Shown in pieces: positions 28,801 to 36,801 of a stretch of DNA of 41,672 bases (positions within the stretch are counted from its first letter, which is position 1; every line of letters starts with the position of its first letter). This DNA comes from Bartonella sp. MM73XJBT.G. GTDB taxonomy: Bacteria > Pseudomonadota > Alphaproteobacteria > Rhizobiales > Rhizobiaceae. Made by a program: the position numbers and the translations under genes. The notes under the pieces are model-generated. The model was given only the letters and a program-made list of their open reading frames with translations, was not told where the DNA came from and did not search any database. The stretch covers positions 31,697 to 73,368 of the forward strand of contig NZ_JAQISW010000010.1 in assembly GCF_028618435.1 (NCBI RefSeq), read 5' to 3'.

Positions 28801-31800
28801 TTTCTCTAGAAACAGTAGGATACACAGGGGTGCGCGTAGAAGAAGCTGTAGATTGGACACGTGCAACAGGTGGGGGGCCCTGAAATACAAAAGAAATATC
28901 ACCCGAATCAGATCTTAGATTTGAAACAAATACAGGTCTTACAGTCCTAGAGTTATCAGATAGAAGAGTAACAGGAGAAGGAACTCTGCTGCCAGTTGGC
29001 TGTTCCACATCTATTTCAAATTCTTCAGATGCTTCAGATCTCCCCAAAACGTTAGAATTAATGGTAGACGGAGCAAAAGAAGGAGGATCCGTTATCATCC
29101 CATCTATGTCATCTTCTTCATCTATATCACCTTCCCCCTCTATGCTATCATGATCATTTGTCTCAGGTCCCTCAAGTCCAGAATTATCCAACGAAGAAGA
29201 ATTTAATACCTCTTCTTCCCCTGATCCTTGAGTATTCCCCGATAGTTCAGAATTTTCAGATACATCAGTAGTCGTAATTCCCTCAGATTCTTCAGAGACA
29301 GAACTTCCAGATTCTGCAAGAGTATTGGATGGAGAATTTGTTTCTGTAGAAGGCGTAGCATCAGCCTTAATTTTCGAACCTCCCAAAATACCTGTTCTAG
29401 TTCTCGAGCCATTAAGAAATAACATAGGTATAGTATCTTCTTCATTATAAACAACAGATGGCGTATCAAAAAAATACAAATCCTGCAAAGGAGCCTTTTC
29501 ATAAGGTAGCTGCTCATGTTCTAAACGGAAAGTCCAAATTGGTGTATTTCCCGCAACAATTTTTTCATCGAAATAAATCTCCTTCGAATCCATAGTTGGT
29601 CCATAAAAACGAAGAACATACTTATAAGGCAAACCTCCTAGCGTGACATAACCACCATCTAAAATAAAAGAGTTTTCCCACGCCTTCCCCAAAACTTGCA
29701 CCATCGGAATACGGTAACCCGTATGATTCCTATCACTATTCAGCTTTGCACTTATATCGTGTACATATATCTTAGTGTTTCCAGAAACATCACCATGAAT
29801 AAAAATTCTGTCGGAAATTTGAGCATTATTATTATTCTCAGGTAGCAAACCTACGTTGAAGTGAATCCCAGCACGCCCATGAGCACTGTAAACTGTACCA
29901 TTTCCATTACCGATACGGAGAGTTCTATATTCAATGTTTCTATTTTGATCGTTTCCTTGACCACTTAGACCGCTACTTGGACCTCGTGGCTCACTGCTTG
30001 CATTTGTTTGCTTATTATTTACATCTTTTAAAGAAGAAAAAAATCTAATCTTACTATCTATAAGACTTAGAGATGAAATACATGAATCTATACAACGTGG
30101 ATCTACATTTTTCGGATCTGCAAAAATATTTTTTGTTATACGCCACTCTGAGTCTTTGGATAAAAAAAGCTGAGCATTAGCATAGTTACTGATACGAGCA
30201 GCACCTATGAGAAGAGAATCTCGAGAAAAAATTGATAAATTAGCACCATTTTTAGCTTCCAACAAAAGCCCACCAGAAACCTTAGAGTCATTTTGCAATA
30301 AAACAGAACCATTCAAACCATTACTAGAAATAGCGATACCTTCTGGAACTCTGAGAGCAGTCTTGTCTAAAAAAACTGCATGTAGGGTATCATACTGATA
30401 ACGCTTTTGATTATCGATCACAAGGGGATTACGAAAGTATATACCACGAGCTTTTTTCCCTGGCATCGTAACAGATGAAGACTTTATAAAGCTATTTAAC
30501 TCGAGACCACCCGATAACATCGCAGATATTTTCTCCATGCCGAAAAATTCCTCTAGATGGCTTATAACACGACTTACACCGATAAGATTATCCTCAAAAC
30601 TTGCAGACATATTCACTAAAATGTTGTTTTTCTCTGACGGAGACTCCTCCCCTATACAAAAAGAAGAGATATCATCTAAAATTTCTTGAACATGACACGG
30701 ATTGCTAAGAACCCTCAGAAAAGTAGTATCAGGAACATGAATTTTTCCGTCTCTTAACCAAATAATACCATTACTTGATAATAACGTAGCCCCCCTACGA
30801 GAAGAATTTTCTCTAGAAGCCTGCTCCTGCTGCCGCACTTTAATTGTAACATTTTCCAATACAACACTCCCCAGTTTTGATGCTACAATTGCCGCTTTAC
30901 CGTTATTGAAATGAATATCACCACCTCTCATCATTATGAGAGATTCAGTATCGCTCCACAAACCAATACTGCCTATACCATCCACTTGAACAGTCACATT
31001 CTGCAAACTAATCTTCCCATGAGAAAAAGCCAAAGCATCCACATAGTTATTGTGGAGTTTTCCCCCCTCCATAATGACAGAGCCGAAGTTAGCAGCTATA
31101 ATTCCAATATCAAAGCCCTCAACAGCGGATTGTTCTTTGAGATGAACTTTGGCCCCAAGTTGGAACACACCATCAGAAAATACACCATAGCTAACTGTCC
31201 CTCTTGATCCAGCCCTAGCACCACTATTCTGACTTTCGCTAGATTCTTGCATAGGCCACCGCTGTTTTTTAAAGGAGATTCCTCTCACCTCAAGAGCTGT
31301 AGGCTCAGGACCTCTTACTTCTACAGCATAATTATCATATAACTTAAAGCCACTGTCCTGATTATACTCATAAATATTACTTGTTGTAAGTATGTGCGTT
31401 TCACCATCAGTACAGAAAACAGGGTCCATAATCGGAATACCGAGGCTTTCCCAAGAACAGTTTACATATTCTGCTATTGACGCAACATCTGGTGGAGTAA
31501 CAAGTAAAACAACAGGAGCAACACCTCCTGAAGCTCTTGATCTACCTCTGCGAGATTTGCCGTCGTCAGCTTTGTTTCCAATCTCTACTGCCTCTGGAAT
31601 CCTACCCCCAGCGGCTAATCCTCCAGGATTAGTCTCTTCAGTCTCTGTTAATCTGACTACATCTCCAGTTTGCTCTGTTCCAACTCCTGAACCGTTGGAC
31701 AATGCTCCATTTTGTATTTTTTGAGGCTCCCTTTCAATTTCTGCTGTTTGAGATGCGTCTTCAAGACTTAGGCGCGGAGTCCCTCCCTCAGTTCTTGATT

Positions 31801-32611
31801 CTCCTTCAGACATTTCTCTAGTCTGTGCTTCTTGAGGTGCTTCTCCATCAACTCCCATGCCCCTAGATTCTACGCCTCCAGGTACTCCTCCAGCTCCAGG
31901 CACACCTCCCGGTATTCCAGCATTTCTCAATCCCCTAGATTCTTCTCCCGGCCCCGAGCTCTGAGAGTCACCATCAGATCTTAATCCTCCAGCATCTCCT
32001 ACGCGTCCAGGAGCTCCTTCATCTCCCGCACTGTCAGGAATTTCTTCATCATCTTCCGTGCTTTCAGGTACTCCAGCACCTCCAACTCCTCCAGGCACGC
32101 CTCCAACTCCAACACCCCCAGGCACGCCTCCAACTCCAACACCCCCGGGCACTCCAGCACCTCCCATGTTTCCAGAAAGACTTGCAGTTTCCACCCTCTC
32201 AGGCTCATCTCCAGTTCTTATTGAAACAGACGATTCTCTAAGTTGCTCTGCTTTAGAATTTCCTCCCACCTGAGATCCTTGCTCTCTTTCTCCAGTCTCC
32301 CCTCCTTCTCTTGGAGACTGTGTGGGACCAGAAGCTCCAGAATCTGTGGGGCCAGCAGGATCACTTGCCGTAAGTGGCTGTGCAACTGGAAGTGCTTCTC
32401 CTGAAGATCCTGAACGCTGGGGAATTTCTGTATCTCGTGTCGGTTGTGAAGAAGATGAAGAAAAAAAGGATGTTACACTTGACCATCCACTCACAAATCC
32501 ACTTGGCCACCAACTACTACTCCCCACAGAAGAATCAACACCTTGTAAAAAAAAGAAAGCACTTGTTGTCAGTGCGTACAAACGTGTACGCTTTTTAAAA
32601 ACATTGATCAT
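25871..32611 (-). CDS. Autotransporter 5, giant double-passenger protein
   Basis: This 2246-aa type Va autotransporter is about twice the size of its paralogues. The signal peptide (about 1-30) is followed by a low-complexity Ser/Gly/Glu/Pro-rich segment (about 30-375) that includes GGVPGGVGV repeats. Passenger module 1 starts at a Cys pair (about 385-400, PVFCTDGETHIL) and runs to WTFRLEH (about 1030). An acidic Ser-rich linker follows (about 1035-1297). Passenger module 2 begins with a new Cys pair (about 1300-1320, CADGKSYKI), ends WNFRLEN near 1900, and leads into one barrel (about 1917-2246, starting VVPQVPTYLVLPN, ending YQF). Module 2 plus barrel resembles autotransporter 3 closely. 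The structure suggests fusion of two autotransporter genes with loss of the internal barrel and signal peptide. The gene diverges from the fatB operon, and its first 581 bp are duplicated at 36848-37428. Confidence 0.9.
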   Translation of the reverse strand: MINVFKKRTRLYALTTSAFFFLQGVDSSVGSSSWWPSGFVSGWSSVTSFFSSSSSQPTRDTEIPQRSGSSGEALPVAQPLTASDPAGPTDSGASGPTQSPREGGETGEREQGSQVGGNSKAEQLRESSVSIRTGDEPERVETASLSGNMGGAGVPGGVGVGGVPGGVGVGGVPGGVGGAGVPESTEDDEEIPDSAGDEGAPGRVGDAGGLRSDGDSQSSGPGEESRGLRNAGIPGGVPGAGGVPGGVESRGMGVDGEAPQEAQTREMSEGESRTEGGTPRLSLEDASQTAEIEREPQKIQNGALSNGSGVGTEQTGDVVRLTETEETNPGGLAAGGRIPEAVEIGNKADDGKSRRGRSRASGGVAPVVLLVTPPDVASIAEYVNCSWESLGIPIMDPVFCTDGETHILTTSNIYEYNQDSGFKLYDNYAVEVRGPEPTALEVRGISFKKQRWPMQESSESQNSGARAGSRGTVSYGVFSDGVFQLGAKVHLKEQSAVEGFDIGIIAANFGSVIMEGGKLHNNYVDALAFSHGKISLQNVTVQVDGIGSIGLWSDTESLIMMRGGDIHFNNGKAAIVASKLGSVVLENVTIKVRQQEQASRENSSRRGATLLSSNGIIWLRDGKIHVPDTTFLRVLSNPCHVQEILDDISSFCIGEESPSEKNNILVNMSASFEDNLIGVSRVISHLEEFFGMEKISAMLSGGLELNSFIKSSSVTMPGKKARGIYFRNPLVIDNQKRYQYDTLHAVFLDKTALRVPEGIAISSNGLNGSVLLQNDSKVSGGLLLEAKNGANLSIFSRDSLLIGAARISNYANAQLFLSKDSEWRITKNIFADPKNVDPRCIDSCISSLSLIDSKIRFFSSLKDVNNKQTNASSEPRGPSSGLSGQGNDQNRNIEYRTLRIGNGNGTVYSAHGRAGIHFNVGLLPENNNNAQISDRIFIHGDVSGNTKIYVHDISAKLNSDRNHTGYRIPMVQVLGKAWENSFILDGGYVTLGGLPYKYVLRFYGPTMDSKEIYFDEKIVAGNTPIWTFRLEHEQLPYEKAPLQDLYFFDTPSVVYNEEDTIPMLFLNGSRTRTGILGGSKIKADATPSTETNSPSNTLAESGSSVSEESEGITTTDVSENSELSGNTQGSGEEEVLNSSSLDNSGLEGPETNDHDSIEGEGDIDEEDDIDGMITDPPSFAPSTINSNVLGRSEASEEFEIDVEQPTGSRVPSPVTLLSDNSRTVRPVFVSNLRSDSGDISFVFQGPPPVARVQSTASSTRTPVYPTVSREIESSEGGVVTPVVSSTTSVTPVAGNSSVSTNCSAANGNTTQDLSTPYACADGKSYKIESRTLRVSDTQHSVRAMKPNTIINVEGTTIIGTVFSENENNVNLNQLRPVSAVLAEEKAEIVLNKNSKIQSSMIGIEAQRGGKVQMSDGTINASYAGVFVGAESSVDLNNTKISIAGSFAVAGLASDGGQVTMKSGSISLTDGVAVRSEAGGRITLDNVNITAKKTESDSVETSGRAAFLLNDNASVEFTNGNVITDANGLWIMDNGDVVETVSSRRKRSSDVSPSASINRTYSASTNRANIGFSTVKIEGDGRYGIYFDGITKQIVDEHNQNENLRESVLDPSVGNQNLGQNPKKESAAEEIYVVKRNALTQRERIPVSGEVSLQRTDFEVSKGIAIYGNNSSGHVSLENKTTLAGDLLLKAENESNISVLIDNSIVTGGVRVDKSSYAKLDLINGSEWILKRATQKNLGTSDSKCVDSCVSSVRLVNSAIDFEFSESGGKYQTLHIGNGKGTVYEALGDAVIHLNARLNPHDSSGQQVTDQLVIHGNVSGKTKINVRGDAGNLGNGQGNAKIAHSVSIIQVYGNAEKDSFQLDGDYVALRNSPYKYTLRGYGPEATSEQKHVQQKFVKDGGAFWNFRLENQYVKSARSVALPEQFVRSVVPQVPTYLVLPNSVFHTGLMDINNQSKQLETLRMTSTGMVEVRENPALYLRGYGGSYRYASDLSALEYGYDGDLDYRGVEAGVLLKTIENTDSALSFGVMGTYGKLSLQPLNVEQSQKSAFDKWTATVYGSMQHNVGFYVDGLLSYGLFKGDVFTRARGKTATLKGNPLNVSLIGGQTIATGYKGFVFDPQVQVVYQHLQFNKARDIDNFNIEMGNLDQWVARVGGRLTKNPTGSKGVNAVAFYGKLYLAHGFGEKQSVNFSDSFKLGAFGSSLEAGVGFNAKLLPQFSLHADILYQHKLNKAGFSGASFSGGVRYQF
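32077..32166 (-). repeat. 27-bp Gly-rich coding repeats in autotransporter 5
   Basis: Tandem units of 27 bp encode GGVGVGGVP-type nonapeptides. They are also present in the duplicated fragment at 36894-36983, with the same unit number in both copies. The left end of the large tandem duplication lies only about 45 bp away. Confidence 0.75.
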
Positions 32612-32809
32612 ATGTTAAACTTTCTAAATAATGTTGCAAAAACACTAGAATTAAGTGAAAATGAGGTAAGTGAACGATTTGTAACATATGTTAGTCAACT
32701 TTACAACATAGTGTTATTTATAAGCACTTCATTTTGTGCATAAAAATGCCTAAGTTAAGTTTTTAAGTGCACAAACCCTTGTAATATCAGATAAAAGGAT
32801 AAAATCACG
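32612..32809. promoter_or_regulatory. Divergent control region between autotransporter 5 and fatB
   Basis: This 198-bp intergenic region drives two divergent genes. It holds a perfect 12-bp palindrome, TAACATATGTTA (32682-32693), and a GCAC/GTGC inverted pair near 32723-32740. A minus-strand promoter candidate, TTGTAA-N17-TACAAA, overlaps the palindrome, so a dimeric regulator bound there could affect the autotransporter gene. The fatB ribosome site AAGGA lies at 32795-32799. An iron regulator is plausible given the transporter, but no known operator sequence was recognised. Confidence 0.4.
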
Positions 32810-33760
32810 ATGATAAAACATATGAAATGCGTGACCTCTGTCTTATTGGTTGCAATGAGCTTTGCAACAGTTTTATGGACACAGGCGAGTATCGCAAATA
32901 CGAATACTCAAACAAATATAACGATTAATCATGTTTCAGGCACAACTTCTGTTCCCTCTTCTCCGCAAAAAGTTATTGTGTTTGATCTTGCATCTCTTGA
33001 TAATATGAATCGCCTTGGCATCAAAGCGGTTATTGGTATTCCTGAAGGAAAAAAACCATCTTATCTGCAACAGTTTAATGATGAAAAATATGAAAAAATA
33101 GGCACTCTTTTTGAACCGGATTATGAGAAAATTGCCACTCTTCGTCCTGATTTGATTATTATTTCTTCTCGAACTCAAGCTAAATATAACGACTTATCCA
33201 AAATTGCTCCAACCATTGATTTAACAGTAGGAAATGAAAACTCTCTTGAAGATATTAAACAGAATGTGTCTATCCTTGGGAAAATTTTTGGCAAAGAACA
33301 GGAAGCAAAAAAGGAAATTGCAAAACTCAATGAAACTTTAGCTGAAGTCCGCAAAAATACCCAAGGAAAAGGCACAGGGCTCGTCCTAATGACCTCTGGA
33401 GGAAAGATCAGTGCTTTGGGACCAAAATCACGTTTCGATATTTTCCATTCCGCTTTTGGAATTGCTCCTGCAACCGATAAGCTCACCGTACAAAAACATG
33501 GGCAGCTCATTTCCCCAGAGTTTATTCTTGAGACAAATCCTGATTGGTTGTTGGTAATTGATCGGGATGTGGCAATTGGACGTGAAGGACTATCCGCAGC
33601 ACAACTGCTCAACAATGAGCTTGTACACCGCACAACAGCAAGTAAACAAAACCAAATTATTTATTTGGACTCTTGGAGTTGGTATCGCGCAAGTGGTGGT
33701 TTAACAGGACTTCTTGAAACTGCTAAGCAGATCAATGAAGCATTTACAAAGAGCAAATAA
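32810..33760 (+). CDS. fatB: Ferric-siderophore periplasmic binding protein, FatB/CeuE/YclQ type (copy 1)
   Basis: This 316-aa substrate-binding protein of an iron-complex ABC transporter captures a ferric siderophore or similar chelate in the periplasm and hands it to the permease pair. The signal peptide is about residues 1-29 (ending ASIA). There is no lipobox, so it is likely soluble rather than a lipoprotein. Family hallmarks include VIVFDLASLDNMNRLGI (about 54-70), the LRPDLIIISSR segment (about 110-120) and the C-terminal WLLVIDRDVAIG and YLDSWSWYRASGG motifs. AAGGA at 10 nt supports the first ATG over the one four codons later. It is the first gene of the four-gene transporter operon. 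No outer-membrane receptor or siderophore synthesis genes are in view, so the ligand is unknown and may be a xenosiderophore or host-derived. Confidence 0.9.
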   Translation: MIKHMKCVTSVLLVAMSFATVLWTQASIANTNTQTNITINHVSGTTSVPSSPQKVIVFDLASLDNMNRLGIKAVIGIPEGKKPSYLQQFNDEKYEKIGTLFEPDYEKIATLRPDLIIISSRTQAKYNDLSKIAPTIDLTVGNENSLEDIKQNVSILGKIFGKEQEAKKEIAKLNETLAEVRKNTQGKGTGLVLMTSGGKISALGPKSRFDIFHSAFGIAPATDKLTVQKHGQLISPEFILETNPDWLLVIDRDVAIGREGLSAAQLLNNELVHRTTASKQNQIIYLDSWSWYRASGGLTGLLETAKQINEAFTKSK

Positions 33761-33791
33761 AGCTTGCTTGCGATATGAATAAAATTTAAAA

Positions 33792-33824
33792 ACAGAGGTT
33801 GTTTATGAAGCAACCTTTGTTTTT
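33792..33824 (+). terminator. Intercistronic hairpin between fatB and fatD (copy 1)
   Basis: ACAGAGGTTG pairs with CAACCTTTGT around a 9-nt loop and is followed by a short T-run. Its position just after the binding-protein gene suggests partial termination or mRNA stabilisation that yields more binding protein than permease, a common arrangement in ABC operons. Confidence 0.5.
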
Positions 33825-33845
33825 GTTAAGTTTTGTGAGAAATAG

Positions 33846-34808
33846 TTGAACGTGAAGAATTATTGGATAACCATAACGCTTCTAATTTTCTTGTCTATCC
33901 TCAGCATTTTTGTTGGTTATTCTGATGTTACACCTTCTGATCTCTTTGCAGCCGATCCCCATGCGTGGCTTATTTTTTGGCAAACGCGTCTTCCTCGTAC
34001 TATTGCAATCCTTTTAGTAGGCGCATCGCTTGCACTTTCAGGCATGATTATGCAACTGTTAACACGTAATCGCTTTGTCGAGCCATCAACTGCTGGAACC
34101 GTTGAGTCTGCTTCCCTTGGCATTCTTTTTATTATGATTTTTCTGCCCGATATTCCTGTTTTAGGAAAAATGATCGTTGCGACATTTTTTGCCATGATGG
34201 GTACTTTACTTTTTATGTTTTTATTGCGCCGCATTCCTCTAAAATCAGCTCTCATTATACCCCTTACAGGGATTATGCTAAGCTATATTATAGGCTCTTT
34301 AACCAATACCATTGCAGATTATGAAATGCTCCTTCCTTCTCTTCAAGCTTACTTATTTGGTAGTTTTGCCATGATTCTTGAAGGGAAATATGAACTTTTA
34401 TGGCTCTCCCTTCCCCTTTGTCTTCTAGCCTATTGTACTGCTGATCGCTTTACAGTTGCAAGCTTAGGAGAAGATTTAACCAATAATCTTGGGTTAAATT
34501 ATCGTGTTGTCATGTTTTTTGGTCTTTTTGTTGTCGCTTCAATCACTGCTGTTGTTGTCTGTACCGTCGGCCGTATTCCTTTTGTTGGATTGATTATCCC
34601 GAATATTGTTTCAAGTTTCATGGGAGATAATATGCGCTATACCGCTCCTTGGGTAGCCATCAGCGGTGCAGGATTGGTCTTAATTTGTGATCTTTTAGGA
34701 CGAATTATTCATCCATCTCTTGAAATTCCCATCAGCACTATAATGGGCGTAATCGGTAGTTTTATTTTTATGATACTGCTTTTACGCTGGAGAAAGCGTC
34801 TTGGATAG
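33846..34808 (+). CDS. fatD: Siderophore ABC permease, FatD/CeuB/YclN type (copy 1)
   Basis: This inner-membrane permease of about 320 aa belongs to the FecCD/BtuC family, with about nine to ten hydrophobic segments across its length. Family features include the RLPRTIAILLVGASLALSG segment (about 42-60), which begins the conserved transport domain, and GRIPFVGLIIPNIVSS (about 242-257), the cytoplasmic coupling region that contacts the ATPase. The start is TTG at 33846 or GTG at 33852; no ATG fits. The end overlaps the next gene by 8 bp, so translation is likely coupled. It forms a heterodimeric channel with the following permease. The closest functional types by motif are YclN, CeuB and FatD of petrobactin, enterobactin and anguibactin systems. 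The actual substrate is not determined. Confidence 0.88.
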   Translation: MNVKNYWITITLLIFLSILSIFVGYSDVTPSDLFAADPHAWLIFWQTRLPRTIAILLVGASLALSGMIMQLLTRNRFVEPSTAGTVESASLGILFIMIFLPDIPVLGKMIVATFFAMMGTLLFMFLLRRIPLKSALIIPLTGIMLSYIIGSLTNTIADYEMLLPSLQAYLFGSFAMILEGKYELLWLSLPLCLLAYCTADRFTVASLGEDLTNNLGLNYRVVMFFGLFVVASITAVVVCTVGRIPFVGLIIPNIVSSFMGDNMRYTAPWVAISGAGLVLICDLLGRIIHPSLEIPISTIMGVIGSFIFMILLLRWRKRLG

Positions 34809-35751
34809 AAGAAAAAAAACAATATGTGTACTTATAACGCTTATCATCATAGCATGTAGTGTCATAAGTCTTTACATGACGTGGAATATTAATATTTATA
34901 CGTGGAAATTCCGTCTTACAAAACTTTCCTCTCTGCTTCTTATTGCCTACGCAATAAGCGTTTCTACGGTTTTATTTCAAACAATCGTTAATAACCGGCT
35001 TCTTACCCCTTCAATCATGGGATTTGATCAGCTTTATATTTTAATAAAGACTATCCTTATATATTTTGTCGGCTCTCTTTCTTTACCTTTTTTGAATGAA
35101 GAAGGACAGCTTATTCTCGAATCACTCATTCTCATTCTTTTTTCCATAAGTATTTTTCGCTGGCTCTTTTCAGGAAGCTTAAAAGGACTTCACTTAACGC
35201 TCTTGATGGGTGTTATTTTAGGCAGCTTTTTTTTCAGTTTACGAATGTTTATGCAATTGCAACTCAATCCAGACCAAATGATGAATTTAACGGATATTAT
35301 GTTTGCAAATTTTAATAAATTTAATACGTCGCTCATAAGCTTTGCCTCAGCAATTATTTTCATTTTGAGTTTAATTGGGTGGCGCTCACGTCATCTTTTT
35401 GATATTTTAGCTTTGGGACGTGAAAATGCTCTCAATCTTGGCATTAATTACCACAAAAGTGCAACAGCTATTCTTATTTTTGTTTCCATTCTCATCTCTA
35501 TTTCCACCGCATTAGTAGGCCCCGTCACCTTTTTTGGATTGTTAGTTGCAAACCTTTCCTATGAACTTTCTCCTCAAGCAAAACACAGTGTTGTTATACC
35601 GATTGCAATATTATTAGCGATTATTTGTTTGGTGGGCGGACAATTCATTTTAGAACAAATTTTTCACATAGCAGGACGTTTAAGTTTTATCATTGAATTT
35701 TGTGGAGGGATTTTTTTCTTAACGTTACTGATGAAGGGAAAAGTAAAATGA
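34801..35751 (+). CDS. fatC: Siderophore ABC permease, FatC/CeuC/YclO type (copy 1)
   Basis: This 316-aa second permease of the FecCD family has many transmembrane helices. The segment LIAYAISVSTVLFQTIVNNRLLTPSIMG (about 47-74) is diagnostic for the FatC/YclO branch. The coupling region GPVTFFGLLVANLSYEL lies at about 240-256. The start is probably TTG at 34801, inside the end of fatD (8-bp overlap); the next in-frame ATG is about 25 codons downstream and would remove the first helix. The stop overlaps the ATPase start by 4 bp (ATGA), so the three genes are tightly coupled. It pairs with the FatD-type permease as the inner-membrane channel. Confidence 0.88.
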   Translation: MDRRKKTICVLITLIIIACSVISLYMTWNINIYTWKFRLTKLSSLLLIAYAISVSTVLFQTIVNNRLLTPSIMGFDQLYILIKTILIYFVGSLSLPFLNEEGQLILESLILILFSISIFRWLFSGSLKGLHLTLLMGVILGSFFFSLRMFMQLQLNPDQMMNLTDIMFANFNKFNTSLISFASAIIFILSLIGWRSRHLFDILALGRENALNLGINYHKSATAILIFVSILISISTALVGPVTFFGLLVANLSYELSPQAKHSVVIPIAILLAIICLVGGQFILEQIFHIAGRLSFIIEFCGGIFFLTLLMKGKVK

Positions 35752-36506
35752 TTGAGATCAATCATCTTTCCAAGGCTTATGGAACACAATTGATTATCGA
35801 TAATTTATGTCTTCATCTTCCTAAAGGGGGGATTATTTCTCTTATTGGGCCTAATGGTTCAGGAAAATCAACTCTTTTGATGTTGATAAGGCGTCTTTTA
35901 CCACACGACGAAGGCATAATTAATATCGACGGTTTTGATATTGATAAAGTGCCCTATGATATTTTGGCTCAAAAGCTTTCAATTTTACGTCAAGATAATC
36001 CTTTATCCTTCCGTTTAACCGTGTACGATTTAGTGAGTTTCGGTCGCTATCCTTATTCAAAAGGCTGGTATACGCATGAAGATAAACAATTTATCGACAG
36101 TGCATTACGCTATCTGGGTTTACAAGATTTAAAAGACCGTTTTTTAGATGAGCTTTCTGGGGGGCAGCGTCAGCGAGCTTTTATCGCCATGGTCATCTGT
36201 CAAGATACCGATTATCTTCTCTTAGATGAACCATTAAACAATCTGGATATGAAACATGCCGTTTCTATGATGAAGCAGCTACGCCGCACAGCCGATGAAC
36301 TCAAAAAAACTATTCTTATTGTAATGCATGATATTAATTTTGCCTCCTCTTATTCAGATATGATTGTAGCATTAAAAAATGGGAAAGCGGCCTATTGTGG
36401 GACTCCAAAAAAAATCATGCAACCAGAAATTCTTAAAGATATTTACGATGTAGATGTTCAGATCAAAACAATCAATGACATACCTGTTGCCTTTTATTAT
36501 CGATAA
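35748..36506 (+). CDS. Siderophore ABC transporter ATPase, FatE/CeuD/YclP type (copy 1)
   Basis: This 252-aa cytoplasmic ATPase powers ferric-siderophore import. It has Walker A GPNGSGKST (34-42), Q-loop RQDNP (Q82), ABC signature LSGGQRQR (136-143), Walker B YLLLDE (156-161) and switch histidine in VMHD (H194), so all catalytic elements are intact. The start at ATG 35748 overlaps the preceding stop in an ATGA arrangement. An upstream in-frame ATG at 35700 would add 16 residues that do not match the family and is less likely. It is the last gene of the operon; tRNA-Gln follows 87 bp later. Confidence 0.92.
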   Translation: MIEINHLSKAYGTQLIIDNLCLHLPKGGIISLIGPNGSGKSTLLMLIRRLLPHDEGIINIDGFDIDKVPYDILAQKLSILRQDNPLSFRLTVYDLVSFGRYPYSKGWYTHEDKQFIDSALRYLGLQDLKDRFLDELSGGQRQRAFIAMVICQDTDYLLLDEPLNNLDMKHAVSMMKQLRRTADELKKTILIVMHDINFASSYSDMIVALKNGKAAYCGTPKKIMQPEILKDIYDVDVQIKTINDIPVAFYYR

Positions 36507-36593
36507 ATTCTTCTTATCATCAATAATCGGAAAGTTTCTCTTTTGTCCTTGCTTACACTCTAAAATCTGATAAAAATGGCAATATTGGCTTAT

Positions 36594-36664
36594 TGGGGAA
36601 TAGTTTAATGGTAGAACAGCGGACTCTGACTCCGTCAATCTTGGTTCGAATCCAGGTTCCCCAG
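36594..36664 (+). tRNA. tRNA-Gln(CTG), copy 1
   Basis: This is a 71-nt cloverleaf. The acceptor TGGGGAA pairs with TTCCCCA, with discriminator G. The anticodon arm is GCGGA / CTCTGAC loop / TCCGT, giving anticodon CTG (reads CAG). The T-arm contains GGTTCGAATCC. The weak first pair U-A and discriminator G are typical of tRNA-Gln. CCA is not encoded; the next bases are CTG. Confidence 0.93.
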
Positions 36665-36669
36665 CTGTA

Positions 36670-36766
36670 TGTAGCTTGTCTGTAGCTTGTCGGCGGGTTT
36701 TGTATATTTTGACACCAGTGTAGCTTGCTGTAGCTTGCCAGCGGGTTTTGTATATTTTGCCACCAG
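36670..36766. repeat. Two tandem 48-49-bp repeats after tRNA-Gln (copy 1)
   Basis: Unit A (36670-36718) and unit B (36719-36766) share GTAGCTTG, GCGGGTTTTGTATATTTTG and ACCAG, and a partial third unit (GTTTTGTACCAATTT) follows. Within each unit, GTAGCTTG itself occurs twice. The array lies directly downstream of the tRNA, the usual side for integration scars. Confidence 0.8.
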
Positions 36767-36801
36767 GTTTTGTACCAATTTATTTTGTTTCACATGATTT
36801 T

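Noticed and set aside
33175..33633. A 152-codon frame antisense to fatB (and its twin at 37992-38450)
   Set aside because: The sense strand encodes a clear binding protein. The antisense frame has no start context or recognisable motif.
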